Assembly (NCBI GenBank): GCA_902559355.1
Contig: CACEHM010000001.1
Location: forward strand, 1 to 64,000
From: an uncultured Gammaproteobacteria bacterium
Lineage (GTDB): Bacteria > Pseudomonadota > Gammaproteobacteria > GCA-002705445 > GCA-002716945
Length of the DNA: 64,000 nt
Direction: 5' to 3'
Under the pieces are notes generated by a model. That model did not search any database. It worked only from the letters and a program-made list of their open reading frames with translations, and had not been told where the DNA came from. Shown one piece after another: positions 45,243-54,734 of the stretch (within the stretch, counting starts at the first letter, position 1; every line of letters starts with the position of its first letter). Made by a program: the position numbers and the translations under genes.

Positions 45243-45964
45243 TCATATATCCTGCAATTGATATTATAGAGGGTAAATGCGTTCGTCTTTCAAGGGGAGA
45301 CTACGCTTTAAAAACGATTTACTCAGATAATCTAAAGGATATTGCAAAGAATTGGATTAGTAATGGGACCAAGTTCATACATATAGTAGACCTTGATGGA
45401 GCGAAGGCTGGTAACCCTACTAATATTCAAAATATCCTTGATATAAGAAAATCATTCCCGAATATTTTTATACAGGTTGGCGGAGGAATTAGAACTATAG
45501 ACACTATAGAAAGGTACATTAGTCATGGGGTGGATAGAATTATCCTCGGTACAAAAGTTTTAAAGAATAGAGAATTTATTTTATCTTTGGACAAAAGCTT
45601 TAGGCAACGTATAGCTATAGATATTGCTGTCAAAGACGGTAAACTTGCTGGCGATGGTTGGGAAAAAACTGAAAGTGAGAATATAAAATCTTTTATTGAA
45701 TATCTTGAAATCAATGAGATTAAAATGTTTATTATCACTGATATAAGCAAGGACGGAATGATGAAAGGTATAAGTAAAAATTCGATAAATTCTATATTAA
45801 ATTACATCACTACAAGCGCTATCATATCGGGAGGGGTTACAACTATGGATGATGTAAGAACTATATTATCTATGGATAAATCTAAAATTAATGGAATGAT
45901 AATAGGTAAAGCACTTTATGAGGATTCTATTAAACTATCAGAGGCTATTGATGAGTGTAGCTAA
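45239..45964 (+). CDS. hisA: Phosphoribosylformimino-AImCAR isomerase
   Basis: 241 aa beta/alpha barrel. [21 protein letters not shown] has the catalytic Asp (D8 region), [11 protein letters not shown] and [10 protein letters not shown] the phosphate loops and second Asp, and [11 protein letters not shown] the last phosphate loop. Cytoplasmic isomerase of histidine synthesis. Overlaps hisH by 4 bases and hisF by 14. Confidence 0.96.
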   Translation: MIIYPAIDIIEGKCVRLSRGDYALKTIYSDNLKDIAKNWISNGTKFIHIVDLDGAKAGNPTNIQNILDIRKSFPNIFIQVGGGIRTIDTIERYISHGVDRIILGTKVLKNREFILSLDKSFRQRIAIDIAVKDGKLAGDGWEKTESENIKSFIEYLEINEIKMFIITDISKDGMMKGISKNSINSILNYITTSAIISGGVTTMDDVRTILSMDKSKINGMIIGKALYEDSIKLSEAIDECS

Positions 45965-46706
45965 AAGAATTATTCCTTGTTTAGATGTCGACAAAGGAAG
46001 GGTTGTAAAAGGGACAAACTTTATAGATATTGTGGATGCAGGAGACCCTGTAGAAATTGCTCAAAAATATGATAATGAGGGTGCAGATGAAATAACGTTT
46101 CTTGACATCACTGCATCACATGAGGGTCGTAATAATATATTGAGTGTAGTTGAAAAAGTAGCTGATGAAGTATTTATACCCCTAACTGTTGGTGGTGGCG
46201 TTAAAAACTTCAATGACGTGAGAGATTTATTATCTGTAGGTGCGGATAAAGTTACAATAAATACTGCTGCTGTGTCTAATCCTGATATGATCAATAATGT
46301 AACTGATAGGATTGGGAGACAATGTATAGTTGTAGCTGTGGATGTAAAAAAAATTGATAATGATTATATTGTTTTCACACATGGCGGTAGAACACAAACT
46401 ACCCTTAAAGCGTATGATTGGTGCCTTGAATGTCAAAAAAGAGGAGCTGGTGAAATCTTATTGACAAGTATGGATAAAGACGGAACCAAAGATGGATTTG
46501 ATGTTGAGATACTCAGCAAAATTTCAAATAATGTTACTATACCAGTAATAGCATCGGGTGGAGCTGGAAACTTAGATCATTTATATCAAGCAATTCTTAA
46601 AGGAAATGCAGACGCTGTGTTAGCAGCAAGTATTTTTCATTTTGGAGAATATACGATATGTCAGGCTAAAGAATACTTGAAAGCAAAAGGTATTTCAGTA
46701 AGATAA
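45951..46706 (+). CDS. hisF: Imidazole glycerol phosphate synthase, cyclase subunit
   Basis: 251 aa from the ATG at 45951, chosen because [21 protein letters not shown] is the standard HisF N-terminus; an upstream start would add 11 non-family residues. D11-type and D130-type catalytic Asp are in CLDVD and ...[26 protein letters not shown] and [12 protein letters not shown] are phosphate loops. It uses ammonia from HisH. Followed by hisE after 17 bases with hisI missing. Confidence 0.97.
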   Translation: MSVAKRIIPCLDVDKGRVVKGTNFIDIVDAGDPVEIAQKYDNEGADEITFLDITASHEGRNNILSVVEKVADEVFIPLTVGGGVKNFNDVRDLLSVGADKVTINTAAVSNPDMINNVTDRIGRQCIVVAVDVKKIDNDYIVFTHGGRTQTTLKAYDWCLECQKRGAGEILLTSMDKDGTKDGFDVEILSKISNNVTIPVIASGGAGNLDHLYQAILKGNADAVLAASIFHFGEYTICQAKEYLKAKGISVR

Positions 46707-46723
46707 ATTTTTGTGAGGATTGA

Positions 46724-47035
46724 ATGGAAGATATATTAGATAAACTAGATAAAATTTTAGAAGAAAGGAAATCTTCAAACTCTAAAGATTCTTATATCTC
46801 AGCATTATATAAAAAAGGAAATAATCATATTTGTAATAAAGTGATTGAAGAAGCTAGCGAGCTCGTTGAAGCCACAAAGGAAAACGAAAATCAAATAATC
46901 CATGAATCTGCAGATTTATTATTTCATGTGCTTGTATTATTAGCTTCACATGACATTAAATATGCTAGGATATTAGAAGAATTAGAAAATAGATTTGGCA
47001 CTTCTGGTATAGAAGAGAAAAATAATAGAAAATGA
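46724..47035 (+). CDS. hisE: Phosphoribosyl-ATP pyrophosphatase
   Basis: 103 aa, stand-alone HisE (histidine step 2). The MazG-like helical motif is present: NHICNKVIEEASELVEATKE and ESADLLFHVLVLLASH with the metal-binding EExxE and DLLxH groups. The partner HisI (phosphoribosyl-AMP cyclohydrolase, step 3), which normally lies between hisF and hisE, is absent from the window. Ends 12 bases before tatA. Confidence 0.94.
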   Translation: MEDILDKLDKILEERKSSNSKDSYISALYKKGNNHICNKVIEEASELVEATKENENQIIHESADLLFHVLVLLASHDIKYARILEELENRFGTSGIEEKNNRK

Positions 47036-47047
47036 TGAGGTAATAAA

Positions 47048-47239
47048 ATGTTAAGCGGAATATCTCCATGGTCAATATTACTTATTTTAATCATAGTTGT
47101 TGTATTGTTTGGTACAAAGAAACTTAGAAATGTCGGTGCTGATTTAGGTGCAGCGATGAAGAGTTTCAAAAAGTCCTCAAAAGAAGATTCTACTAGCAAT
47201 AAAACAATTGACGACGACAATCAAAATAAAAATACTTAA
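47048..47239 (+). CDS. tatA: Sec-independent translocase protein TatA
   Basis: 63 aa. One short N-terminal transmembrane helix (about 8-21, [17 protein letters not shown]), the FGTKKL hinge, an amphipathic helix ([16 protein letters not shown]) and an acidic/basic tail. TatA oligomers form the pore for folded proteins. GAGG is its ribosome binding site. Order hisE-tatA-tatB-tatC is standard for Betaproteobacteria. Confidence 0.96.
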   Translation: MLSGISPWSILLILIIVVVLFGTKKLRNVGADLGAAMKSFKKSSKEDSTSNKTIDDDNQNKNT

Positions 47240-47241
47240 CG

Positions 47242-47523
47242 ATGTTTGATATAGGTTTTTGGGAATTATTTTTTTTATTCCTCCTAACACTCTTCGTCTT
47301 GGGTCCTGAAAAGCTTCCAGAGGTTGCTTCTTATCTTGGTAAACAGTTTGGTAAAGTACAACGCTACTTTAGTTCAGTAAAAGATAAAATAGATAGTGAG
47401 GTAGATAGTACTGACATTAAATCAATATTGAAAGATCAAGAGTTGTCTATATCAGAATTACAAAAAAGAATTAAAGAGACACAATATGAGTCAGAGTCAG
47501 ACAAATCAGAAAAATCTGATTAA
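47242..47523 (+). CDS. tatB: Sec-independent translocase protein TatB
   Basis: 93 aa. N-terminal transmembrane segment (about 5-20) with the E in GFWELFFLFLLTLFVLGPEKLPEVA, followed by a longer amphipathic helix and a polar tail. The GPE/LP segment distinguishes TatB from TatA. Its C-terminus overlaps tatC by 38 bases, a large overlap for this operon. Confidence 0.95.
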   Translation: MFDIGFWELFFLFLLTLFVLGPEKLPEVASYLGKQFGKVQRYFSSVKDKIDSEVDSTDIKSILKDQELSISELQKRIKETQYESESDKSEKSD

Positions 47524-48277
47524 AAATTCATTTGTACCCCATCTATTAGAGCTCAGAAGTAGGCTTACTAAAATCCTATTATCTGTACTAGTAATATTTA
47601 TATTTTTAATTCCTTTCTCTGGAGAGATTTATAATACTTTATCTATACCTCTTTTGAACGCTCTTCCTGATGGCAGCGAGATGATCGCAATTGATGTTGC
47701 ATCACCATTTTTAATACCCTTCAAGCTGGTTATTTATTTATCTATATTCATCGTAATACCATATATTCTCTATCATATTTGGTCGTTCATAGCACCAGGC
47801 CTGTACGCGCATGAAAAGAAACTTATACTTCCATTAATATTATCAAGCAGCTTTTTATTTTATTTAGGCGCGGCATTCGCATACTTCATAGTATTCCCCT
47901 TGATATTTGTTTTTTTCATTGGTATTGCTCCAACCGATGTTGCGGTCATGACTGATATCGGAAGATATTTAGATTTTGTAATAGCGTTATTTTTCGCATT
48001 TGGATTTTCCTTTGAGGTACCAATAGTGACAGTACTGCTAATAACATCTGGTATTACAACAAGAGAAAAACTTGCTTCAAAAAGGCCATATATCATAGTG
48101 GGTGCTTTTACTCTTGGTATGCTACTGACACCACCTGATGTGATATCACAAATACTTCTTGCCTTACCAATGTGGTTATTATATGAAATTGGTCTTCACT
48201 CCTCAAAATATTTTAAAATAAGAAAATTATCTAATAATGATGAAGAAGTATATAATGATATTGCAAATAAAAAATGA
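47486..48277 (+). CDS. tatC: Sec-independent translocase protein TatC
   Basis: 263 aa, six transmembrane helices. FVPHLLELRSRLTK is the receptor-binding N-terminus, VASPFLIPFKLVIYLSIF, the motif YHIWSFIAPGLYAHEKK, and FGFSFEVPIVTVLL are conserved. TatC binds twin-arginine signals. The ATG at 47486 lies within the tatB frame; a later start could not reach the family N-terminus without losing conserved residues. Confidence 0.96.
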   Translation: MSQSQTNQKNLIKNSFVPHLLELRSRLTKILLSVLVIFIFLIPFSGEIYNTLSIPLLNALPDGSEMIAIDVASPFLIPFKLVIYLSIFIVIPYILYHIWSFIAPGLYAHEKKLILPLILSSSFLFYLGAAFAYFIVFPLIFVFFIGIAPTDVAVMTDIGRYLDFVIALFFAFGFSFEVPIVTVLLITSGITTREKLASKRPYIIVGAFTLGMLLTPPDVISQILLALPMWLLYEIGLHSSKYFKIRKLSNNDEEVYNDIANKK

Positions 48278-48828
48278 AATCTCAAGGAACCAGAAAAATA
48301 TGGTTTGTACGCCATGCTCAATCAGAATATAACAAGGAACATCTTTTTACAGGTTGGCATGATCCTCAATTAACAGAAAAAGGTATGCGTGCAGCTTTAG
48401 ATCTTAAGCAAGAATTATCAGATGTTGTATTCGATTATGTATTTAGTTCACCTTTAAAAAGAGCAATGACTACAGCAATTAGTATCGTAGGTGATTATGT
48501 AGACATAACCTATGATGACCGCTTAAAAGAACGAAGTTATGGTGACTGGTCTGGATTAAATAAATCAGATGTTCGTACTAGAATTGGTGATGACGCTTTT
48601 ATTTCTGCTAGAAGAGGCTGGAGTACAAGCCCACCCAATGGAGAAAGCTTAAAAGATGTCAGCTTGCGAGTATTGAGTTTTATTGACTCATTACCTAGCA
48701 GTGGAAATATATTAGTTGTTTCTCACGGAAACACAATAAGGGCAATTAGCGTGCTGCTCGGCATCAACACTGAAGAAGAGGTATCTTCATATGAAATCAA
48801 GACAGGAACCTTTCTGTTTTATGAATAA
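48274..48828 (+). CDS. Phosphoglycerate-mutase-like histidine phosphatase (short GpmA type)
   Basis: 184 aa. RHAQSEYNKEHLFTGWHDPQLTEKG has the catalytic His of the RHG motif (here RHA) and substrate-binding FTGWxD; SSPLKRAMTTA, LKERSYGDWSGLNKSDV and VVSHGNTIRAI contain the Arg, Glu and second His. The FTGWxD/YGxxxGLNK pair is characteristic of dPGM (GpmA), but the protein is much shorter than the approximately 230-250 aa enterobacterial enzyme, nearer the small alphaproteobacterial type. Might be a true glycolytic mutase or a general phosphatase. Coupled to tatC by 4 bases. Confidence 0.75.
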   Translation: MKSQGTRKIWFVRHAQSEYNKEHLFTGWHDPQLTEKGMRAALDLKQELSDVVFDYVFSSPLKRAMTTAISIVGDYVDITYDDRLKERSYGDWSGLNKSDVRTRIGDDAFISARRGWSTSPPNGESLKDVSLRVLSFIDSLPSSGNILVVSHGNTIRAISVLLGINTEEEVSSYEIKTGTFLFYE

Positions 48829-48856
48829 AAAAGCCAGCTTCCTGCTGGCTTCTTTA
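48829..48856. terminator. Intrinsic terminator between the mutase-like and DUF3050 genes
   Basis: AAGCCAGC (48831-48838), a 5-base loop and GCTGGCTT (48844-48851). On the minus strand the stem is followed by TTTTATTC, a good U-tract, ending the rpoD-msrA-tRNA-DUF3050 unit; on the + strand the tail is only CTTTAT. It likely works in both directions, more strongly for the minus strand. Confidence 0.8.
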
Positions 48857-48893
48857 TATACGGAGGAGGTTTGTATATAAGTATATTATCATA

Positions 48894-49670
48894 TTATGAT
48901 ACTTTGTCAATACCAAGTTCACTAGCTATCCTGTCCCATACCTTTAACCTTAACTGTAAAGAAGTAATACCGGAATTATATGCAAGCTCATAAGCTTCAT
49001 CGGTATCACAAATCGTATCAAGCAATTTAATAGATAGCGGACCATGTCGATCTCCATCAATATTTATGTGTCTTTTTAGATAAGTAAGTAAATTATTCGT
49101 TGTATTGTTATGTTCAATGCATGCAACTATATAGCTAAACATATTCGGTATAACTTTTTCTCTACCAAGTGTGAAGCTACCAACAATCTTTGGTAAACTC
49201 CCTGATAGTGCTATATCAAGATCAAATTTGATAAAATCCTTAACTTCATCGTAAATCTTTAATTCATCGATAAATTTTTTATCATACTCTTCACTTTTCA
49301 ATCTTTTAGTTAAAAGATTAATTTGTGAGGCATCAGCATTCATTTTATCCATAGCTAAAAGATAAATCTCAAAGTGAGATATATACCCAATATCATCTAT
49401 GTCATCACTTTCTTCACATAATACAATTTCATTTATAAAATTAGTCAGCCCATTTTTAGTATTTTGATTTGGCATCCAAGGTAAATCATTGACAGTAATT
49501 CCCGATTGTAGTCCCTTAAGCAGGCTCATAAATCCCCAAACTGAAAATATATGAGATTCCATGAACTGTCTTACTTGATCTGCATTAAGTGTATTAGAAA
49601 AAAGCTTATGAGAAACTAGCGATTGTTTCAGTTCTTCAATTACTATTTTATAATTATCAAGACTATCCAT
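48894..49670 (-). CDS. DUF3050 protein, heme-oxygenase-like fold (putative dimetal oxidase)
   Basis: 258 aa from ATG 49670. A longer open frame runs into the tRNA and is not real. All-helical. It matches the DUF3050 pattern: FMESHIFSVWGFMSLLKGLQ at about 37-56, WMPNQN at 65-70, HFEIYLLAMDKM at 99-110, FTLGREKVIPNMF at 166-178, and H201-x3-D205-x3-H209 in LKRHINIDGDRHGPLS. The last element with E101/H99 and E171 resembles the ligand set of heme-oxygenase-like dimetal oxidases (UndA, CADD, SznF types). Activity and substrate are unknown. It begins 8 bases after the tRNA 3' end. Confidence 0.75.
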   Translation of the reverse strand: MDSLDNYKIVIEELKQSLVSHKLFSNTLNADQVRQFMESHIFSVWGFMSLLKGLQSGITVNDLPWMPNQNTKNGLTNFINEIVLCEESDDIDDIGYISHFEIYLLAMDKMNADASQINLLTKRLKSEEYDKKFIDELKIYDEVKDFIKFDLDIALSGSLPKIVGSFTLGREKVIPNMFSYIVACIEHNNTTNNLLTYLKRHINIDGDRHGPLSIKLLDTICDTDEAYELAYNSGITSLQLRLKVWDRIASELGIDKVS

Positions 49671-49678
49671 ATTCTTTG

Positions 49679-49752
49679 TGGGCCCGGCAGGACTCGAACC
49701 TGCGACCAATGGATTATGAGTCCACTGCTCTAACCAACTGAGCTACAGGCCC
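49679..49752 (-). tRNA. tRNA with CAU anticodon (tRNA-Ile2 likely, or elongator tRNA-Met)
   Basis: 74 bases without CCA. Acceptor stem GGGCCTG/CGGGCCC (one G-U), D-arm GCTC-GAGC, anticodon arm GTGGA-CTCATAA-TCCAT, T-arm GCAGG-TTCGAGT-CCTGC, discriminator A. CAU anticodon means Met or Ile(AUA) after lysidine modification. Base pairs C4:G69 and C5:G68, determinants for TilS in E. coli, are present, favouring tRNA-Ile2. It is not an initiator (no 3xGC anticodon stem, and 1:72 paired). CCA is not encoded. Confidence 0.93.
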
Positions 49753-49765
49753 TAATGTAATTTTT

Positions 49766-50230
49766 TTATAAGATCATGTTCTTCTTTTTTCTTATATACT
49801 TCTGATGATATTCTTCAGCGATCCAAAAAGTTCCCGCCATGCTTATTGAGGTAACAATATTACCATTAAACTTGTCGTTATTTAAATTTCTTTTAAACGT
49901 GTCTGCGATTAAATATTGATCTTCATCTAGACAGAAAATCTCAGATCTATATTGCGTCCCGATATCAGGGCCTTGACGATTCAAAGTTGTTGGATCATGT
50001 ATCTCAAAAAAAAGTTTTAATAAGCTTTCATATGAAATAACCCGACTATCAAACTTTACTCGAACTGCTTCTGCATGTTCTGTGTTACCAATACAAACAT
50101 CCTGATAATTTGGGTTTTTTGTTATACCACCTATATAACCAACCTCTGTATTTAATACTCCAAGTTGTGATAAGAATTTTTCCTCGATACCCCAAAAACA
50201 TCCTGCAGCAAAAATGGCAAGATTAGTCAT
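49766..50230 (-). CDS. msrA: Peptide methionine sulfoxide reductase A
   Basis: 154 aa. [13 protein letters not shown] has the catalytic Cys of the GCFWG motif. [21 protein letters not shown] (usual GxTGHAExV), [26 protein letters not shown] are standard. It repairs methionine-S-sulfoxide. No signal peptide; cytoplasmic. Overlaps the rpoD 3' end by 8 bases, so it is transcribed with rpoD. Confidence 0.96.
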   Translation of the reverse strand: MTNLAIFAAGCFWGIEEKFLSQLGVLNTEVGYIGGITKNPNYQDVCIGNTEHAEAVRVKFDSRVISYESLLKLFFEIHDPTTLNRQGPDIGTQYRSEIFCLDEDQYLIADTFKRNLNNDKFNGNIVTSISMAGTFWIAEEYHQKYIRKKKNMIL

Positions 50231-52064
50231 TATCTAAAAAACTTTTAAGATTTTGTGCACGTGAAGGGTGTCTTAGTTTTCTTAGAGCTTTTGCTTCTAT
50301 TTGCCTTATTCTCTCTCTTGTGACATCAAACTGTTTACCAACTTCTTCTAATGTATGGTCAGTATTCATATCAATACCAAAGCGCATTCTTAAAACTTTG
50401 GCTTCCCTTGGAGTAAGACTAGATAAAATATCACGCGTTGAATCTGATAGACCATCATTGATAGTCTGATCTAAAGGTTTTTCTGCATTTTCATCTTCAA
50501 TAAAGTCACCTAGATGAGAATCTTCATCATCACCCACTGGTGATTCCATAGATATAGGTTCTTTCGCAATCTTTAGGACTCTTCGAACCTTTTCTTCAGT
50601 CATATCCATATGTTCAGCTAGCTCCTCAGGTGAGGCTTCTTTACCATTTTCTTGGAGCAGCTTTCTTTGTATTCTGTTCAGTTTATTAATTGTTTCGATC
50701 ATATGAACCGGTATACGGATAGTCCTCGCTTGATCGGCAATCGACCTTGTTATAGCTTGTCTAATCCACCAAGTTGCATACGTTGAAAATTTATATCCTC
50801 TTCTATACTCAAATTTATCCACAGCTTTCATTAAGCCTATATTTCCTTCTTGAATTAAATCTAAGAATTGTAATCCTCGATTAGTATATTTCTTAGCTAT
50901 GGATATTACCAAACGTAAATTCGCTTCAACCATTTCTCTTTTTGCGTTTCTCTCTTTAATCTCTCCAGTTCTTCTGGCTTTATTGATAACTTTAATTTCT
51001 TGAATACTAATTCTCTGCCCAGACTCTATAAGCATTAGCTTTTTATTAATTTTACTAAATTCTTTTGAAAAAAGCGCCTCATCAGTACCTGGTTTGAGGT
51101 GATTATTCTTAATTTCTTCTAGAATATTTATATCTGTCTCATGATTTTTAAAGAGTTTAACAAACTCTTTTTTAGAGAGTGACGTCTGTTTAAGACAAAG
51201 TGAAAACATGTCTTTTTCATACTTCACGATATTATTAGAAATATCTTGAATTTTCGCTATTAGTTTTTCAATAAAGAGGCTAGTAAATTTGAAATTTGAA
51301 ATTTCATCTTTTATTTTATCAAATATTTTTTCTGCTTTTATCTGATCTTTTTGAGATTTATATTTATCGAAATATTCTTTTATGATTAAGACTTTCTGAG
51401 ATACAAGCTCTTTATCGGGTGAATTATCAATTATTTCGTCTTCTTCTTCCGACTCGTCTATCTCATCAGATTTATCTGATGCGACAGGAGCATCAGGTAT
51501 CTGTTCTGTTTTGAATCCCTCATTAGAGTTTTCTTTAACATCCAGAATATAATCAGAAATTTGTGCTTCTAACTCTTCCTCTTCTTTAAATAACTTCAAA
51601 AAATAGCTGACTGATAATGGAAACCTTTGAATTGCTTCATAAATTAATTTTTGCCCTTCTTCAATTTTCTTGGCAATAACTATCTCACCAGCTCTATTTA
51701 GAAGTTCAACAGTACCCATTTCTCGCATGTACATTCTTACAGGATCTGATGTTCTTCCAAATTCTTCATCAAGATTAGATAATACTTCTACAGCTTCTTG
51801 TTCAGTGATTTCATTATCATCATCATCGGTTATCTCTTCATCTCCGATCACGACCTCTGTTTGTATATCTTTATTGCTTTCAACAACCTTAATTTTTAAA
51901 TCTGTGATTAATTTAATGATTCCATCTATTTGATCAGCATCATATAAATTAGTAGGCAAAAGATCATTAATCTCTCCGATCGTAAGGAATCCTTGCGATC
52001 TTCCTTTTTCAATGAGCTCTTTAATTTCTTTTTGTTTGGTTTTAGATAAATTATTGCTTGGCAT
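50223..52064 (-). CDS. rpoD: RNA polymerase primary sigma factor (sigma-70)
   Basis: 613 aa. Region 1.1 about 1-70 with an acidic stretch, region 1.2 [16 protein letters not shown], non-conserved region with acidic segment at about 195-215, region 2 from about residue 370: [59 protein letters not shown], region 3, region 4 [26 protein letters not shown] at the end. This is the vegetative sigma. dnaG and rpsU, common neighbours, are not here; msrA follows. Confidence 0.98.
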   Translation of the reverse strand: MPSNNLSKTKQKEIKELIEKGRSQGFLTIGEINDLLPTNLYDADQIDGIIKLITDLKIKVVESNKDIQTEVVIGDEEITDDDDNEITEQEAVEVLSNLDEEFGRTSDPVRMYMREMGTVELLNRAGEIVIAKKIEEGQKLIYEAIQRFPLSVSYFLKLFKEEEELEAQISDYILDVKENSNEGFKTEQIPDAPVASDKSDEIDESEEEDEIIDNSPDKELVSQKVLIIKEYFDKYKSQKDQIKAEKIFDKIKDEISNFKFTSLFIEKLIAKIQDISNNIVKYEKDMFSLCLKQTSLSKKEFVKLFKNHETDINILEEIKNNHLKPGTDEALFSKEFSKINKKLMLIESGQRISIQEIKVINKARRTGEIKERNAKREMVEANLRLVISIAKKYTNRGLQFLDLIQEGNIGLMKAVDKFEYRRGYKFSTYATWWIRQAITRSIADQARTIRIPVHMIETINKLNRIQRKLLQENGKEASPEELAEHMDMTEEKVRRVLKIAKEPISMESPVGDDEDSHLGDFIEDENAEKPLDQTINDGLSDSTRDILSSLTPREAKVLRMRFGIDMNTDHTLEEVGKQFDVTRERIRQIEAKALRKLRHPSRAQNLKSFLDND

Positions 52065-52091
52065 AGATATATTCTTCTTTGGAAGTGAGGT

Positions 52092-52097
52092 ATTATA
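52092..52097 (-). promoter_or_regulatory. Extended -10 promoter of rpoD
   Basis: Reading the minus strand, TGATATAAT (TGn extended -10 plus perfect TATAAT) lies 28 bases before the rpoD ATG at 52064. The -35 is weak (TGTTAA at 18 bp), as expected where an extended -10 is used. The Trx-like gene on the other strand has no similar box. Confidence 0.5.
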
Positions 52098-52179
52098 TCA
52101 CTAATAATATTTTAATTAACATAAAAAACCTGATTTCCAACTAATATTGGGGTCAAGTTCAGATTTTTCAAGATAATTC

Positions 52180-52740
52180 ATGGCTGAAACCTATACACCT
52201 AACTGTGATTATGATATGAAAGCTCATGAGTTTGAGCTTCGTGGTGTTGATGATCAATTTCATACACTTAAATCATGTCAAGGGGAGAAAGCAACTCTCA
52301 TTATGTTTATCTGTAATCATTGCCCATATGTTCAATCTATCATTGATCAACTTGCTGTAGAGGTAAGTGTCATGCAGAAAAAAGGCATCGGATGCGTTGC
52401 TATTAATTCTAATGATTATGATGCATATCCGGAGGATTCATTTGAAAATATGCAGAAGGTCTCTAAAAGATTTGGTTTTAGCTTCCCATACCTCTTAGAT
52501 GATAAGCAAAATATTGCAAAAAAATATAAATCTGTTTGTACACCAGATTTCTTTGGATTTAATAGTAATCTAGAGTTACAGTATCGGGGAAGATTTGATG
52601 CTAGAAAAATGTCGAAACAAATGTCAGCTAACTCAAGTGATTTATTTAAAGGCATGATAGAAATAGCAAGAACTGGGAAGGGACCTGTAAATCAAATTCC
52701 GAGTGTTGGGTGCTCAATAAAATGGAGACAAGGTGAATAA
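52180..52740 (+). CDS. Thioredoxin-like (AhpC/TSA-type) redoxin
   Basis: 186 aa. ICNHCPYVQSIIDQL contains CxxC-type redox cysteines (C-N-H-C) in a family of redoxins with the conserved CNHCPYV motif. GVAINSNDYDAYPEDSFENMQ and PYLLDDKQNIAKKYKSVCTPDFFGFN with cis-Pro-type CTP, a thioredoxin-fold hallmark. No signal peptide. Partner unknown. Overlaps the tkt start by 8 bases; likely first gene of the tkt-gap-pgk-pyk-fba run. Confidence 0.8.
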   Translation: MAETYTPNCDYDMKAHEFELRGVDDQFHTLKSCQGEKATLIMFICNHCPYVQSIIDQLAVEVSVMQKKGIGCVAINSNDYDAYPEDSFENMQKVSKRFGFSFPYLLDDKQNIAKKYKSVCTPDFFGFNSNLELQYRGRFDARKMSKQMSANSSDLFKGMIEIARTGKGPVNQIPSVGCSIKWRQGE

Positions 52741-54730
52741 TCGTATTTTAGCGAATGCCATAAGGTTCCTGAGTATTGATGCAGTTAATAAGGCAAATTC
52801 TGGACACCCAGGAGCACCGATGGGTATGGCTGACATTGCCACAGTTTTATGGAGAGAGTTTTTAAAGCATAACCCAAAAAATCCTAATTGGTTCAACAGA
52901 GATAGATTTGTTCTGTCAAATGGACATGGTTCAATGCTGTTATATTCTCTTTTACATCTAAGCGGTTATAAATTATCAATCAATGATATAAAAAAATTTA
53001 GACAATTAAATTCATTAACACCAGGACATCCAGAGTGTGATATCACGCCAGGTGTAGAGACAACAACTGGACCTCTTGGGCAGGGACTCGCCAATGGTGT
53101 CGGAATGGCTCTGGCAGAAAAAAATTTAGCTGCTGAATATAATAAACCTGGCAATACCATTATTGATCACAATACATATGTTTTTGCAGGTGACGGGTGC
53201 TTAATGGAGGGAGTTTCTCACGAAGCATGCTCATTAGCAGGGACAATGAAACTTAATAAACTAATAGTCTTTTATGACATGAACAGTATTTCCATAGATG
53301 GAAATGTCAATGGTTGGTTTACCGACGATATCCCATCCAGATTTAAGAGTTATGGTTGGAATGTTGTAAAAAATATTAATGGCCATGACTTTGTAAGCAT
53401 TAGACAAGCTATAAAAAATGCGAAGAGCCAAATTACTAAGCCGACCATAATATGCTGCAAGACAGTCATAGGTTATGGATCCCCAAAATATCAAGGAACA
53501 AGTGCTGCACATGGAGCACCAATTGGAAAAGATGAAGCAGAAGTAGTAAGAAAAAGATTAGGTTGGAAATACAAGCCTTTCAATATACCAAAAGAAATTT
53601 ATATGAGTTGGGATGGATGTACAAAAGGTAAAAAAAATGAGGATCAATGGAATAAGAAGATACAAAAATATAAAAAATTATATAAAAAGGAATATAACGA
53701 ACTAAATAGAAGGATAAAAAATAAACTATCAGCTATTACAATAAACAATTTAAATAAATTTATTTTAAAAACTCATAAACCAATGGCAACTAGGAAATCA
53801 TCACAAGTGGTGATGTCTGTATTTGGTAAATACATGCCAGAACTTATTGGTGGCTCAGCAGATCTTAAAGGATCAAATTTATCATATTATGATGACATGA
53901 AAGTTTTTTCACCAAATAATCCTTCTGGTAAATATGTTTATTATGGAGTGAGAGAGTTTGGAATGTCTGCAATTTCAAATGGCATATATTTGCATGGAGC
54001 AATGAGACCCTTTGCTAGTACGTTCTTAATATTTTCTGAGTATGCAAAAAACGCGATAAGAATGTCTGCGCTCATGAAACTGCCTGTAGTTTATATTTTT
54101 ACGCATGATTCAATTGGTCTTGGTGAAGATGGGCCGACACATCAAGCAGTTGAACAGATATCATCACTTAGACTTATTCCAGGTTTGGACGTTTGGAGAC
54201 CAGCAGACACACAAGAAACAGCAGTTGCTTGGAAGCATGCACTCTTATCACAAGAAACACCATCAGCTCTCGCCTTGACAAGACAAACTCTTAAAGAACT
54301 GCCAAAATCAAAAATACAAAATGAGAATATTAATAAAGGAGGTTACATAGTTTTTGGATCAAGTAATAAGCCAGACGGTATCATAATTGCATCTGGTTCT
54401 GAGGTATCTATTGCACTTCAGGCTGCGATGGAACTTAAAGATAAAGACTTGGATATCCGTGTTATCTCGATGCCATGCCAAGAGGTTTACGAGAGGCAAA
54501 GCGTAGCTTATAAAAATAAATGTATTCCTAAAAATTTTGATAACATACTTGCTGTTGAATCTGGTAAAGGTCAGAGTTGGTTTAAATATATAGGTAAGGA
54601 AGGCTCAATGATAACTATGGAATCTTTCGGATTATCTGGCACTGGTAATGATGTTATGAGATACTTCGGCTTCACAGTTAGCAACATAAAAAAACAAATA
54701 CAAAAATTAATTAATAGAAAAAATAGGTGA
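52733..54730 (+). CDS. tkt: Transketolase
   Basis: 665 aa, full length. TPP-dependent exchange of two-carbon units; supports pentose-phosphate and ribulose-monophosphate-type sugar rearrangement. [33 protein letters not shown] opens it, [18 protein letters not shown] is the TPP motif, [10 protein letters not shown] and [23 protein letters not shown] are the Pyr-domain blocks. GTG start inside the previous gene. Heads the glycolytic group. Confidence 0.97.
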   Translation: MNNRILANAIRFLSIDAVNKANSGHPGAPMGMADIATVLWREFLKHNPKNPNWFNRDRFVLSNGHGSMLLYSLLHLSGYKLSINDIKKFRQLNSLTPGHPECDITPGVETTTGPLGQGLANGVGMALAEKNLAAEYNKPGNTIIDHNTYVFAGDGCLMEGVSHEACSLAGTMKLNKLIVFYDMNSISIDGNVNGWFTDDIPSRFKSYGWNVVKNINGHDFVSIRQAIKNAKSQITKPTIICCKTVIGYGSPKYQGTSAAHGAPIGKDEAEVVRKRLGWKYKPFNIPKEIYMSWDGCTKGKKNEDQWNKKIQKYKKLYKKEYNELNRRIKNKLSAITINNLNKFILKTHKPMATRKSSQVVMSVFGKYMPELIGGSADLKGSNLSYYDDMKVFSPNNPSGKYVYYGVREFGMSAISNGIYLHGAMRPFASTFLIFSEYAKNAIRMSALMKLPVVYIFTHDSIGLGEDGPTHQAVEQISSLRLIPGLDVWRPADTQETAVAWKHALLSQETPSALALTRQTLKELPKSKIQNENINKGGYIVFGSSNKPDGIIIASGSEVSIALQAAMELKDKDLDIRVISMPCQEVYERQSVAYKNKCIPKNFDNILAVESGKGQSWFKYIGKEGSMITMESFGLSGTGNDVMRYFGFTVSNIKKQIQKLINRKNR

Positions 54731-54734
54731 GCAT

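Noticed and set aside
49671-49709. N-terminal extension of the DUF3050 frame beginning MVAGSSPAGP
   Set aside because: This is the translated T-arm and acceptor stem of the tRNA, a common false extension; the ATG at 49670 is the first outside the tRNA.
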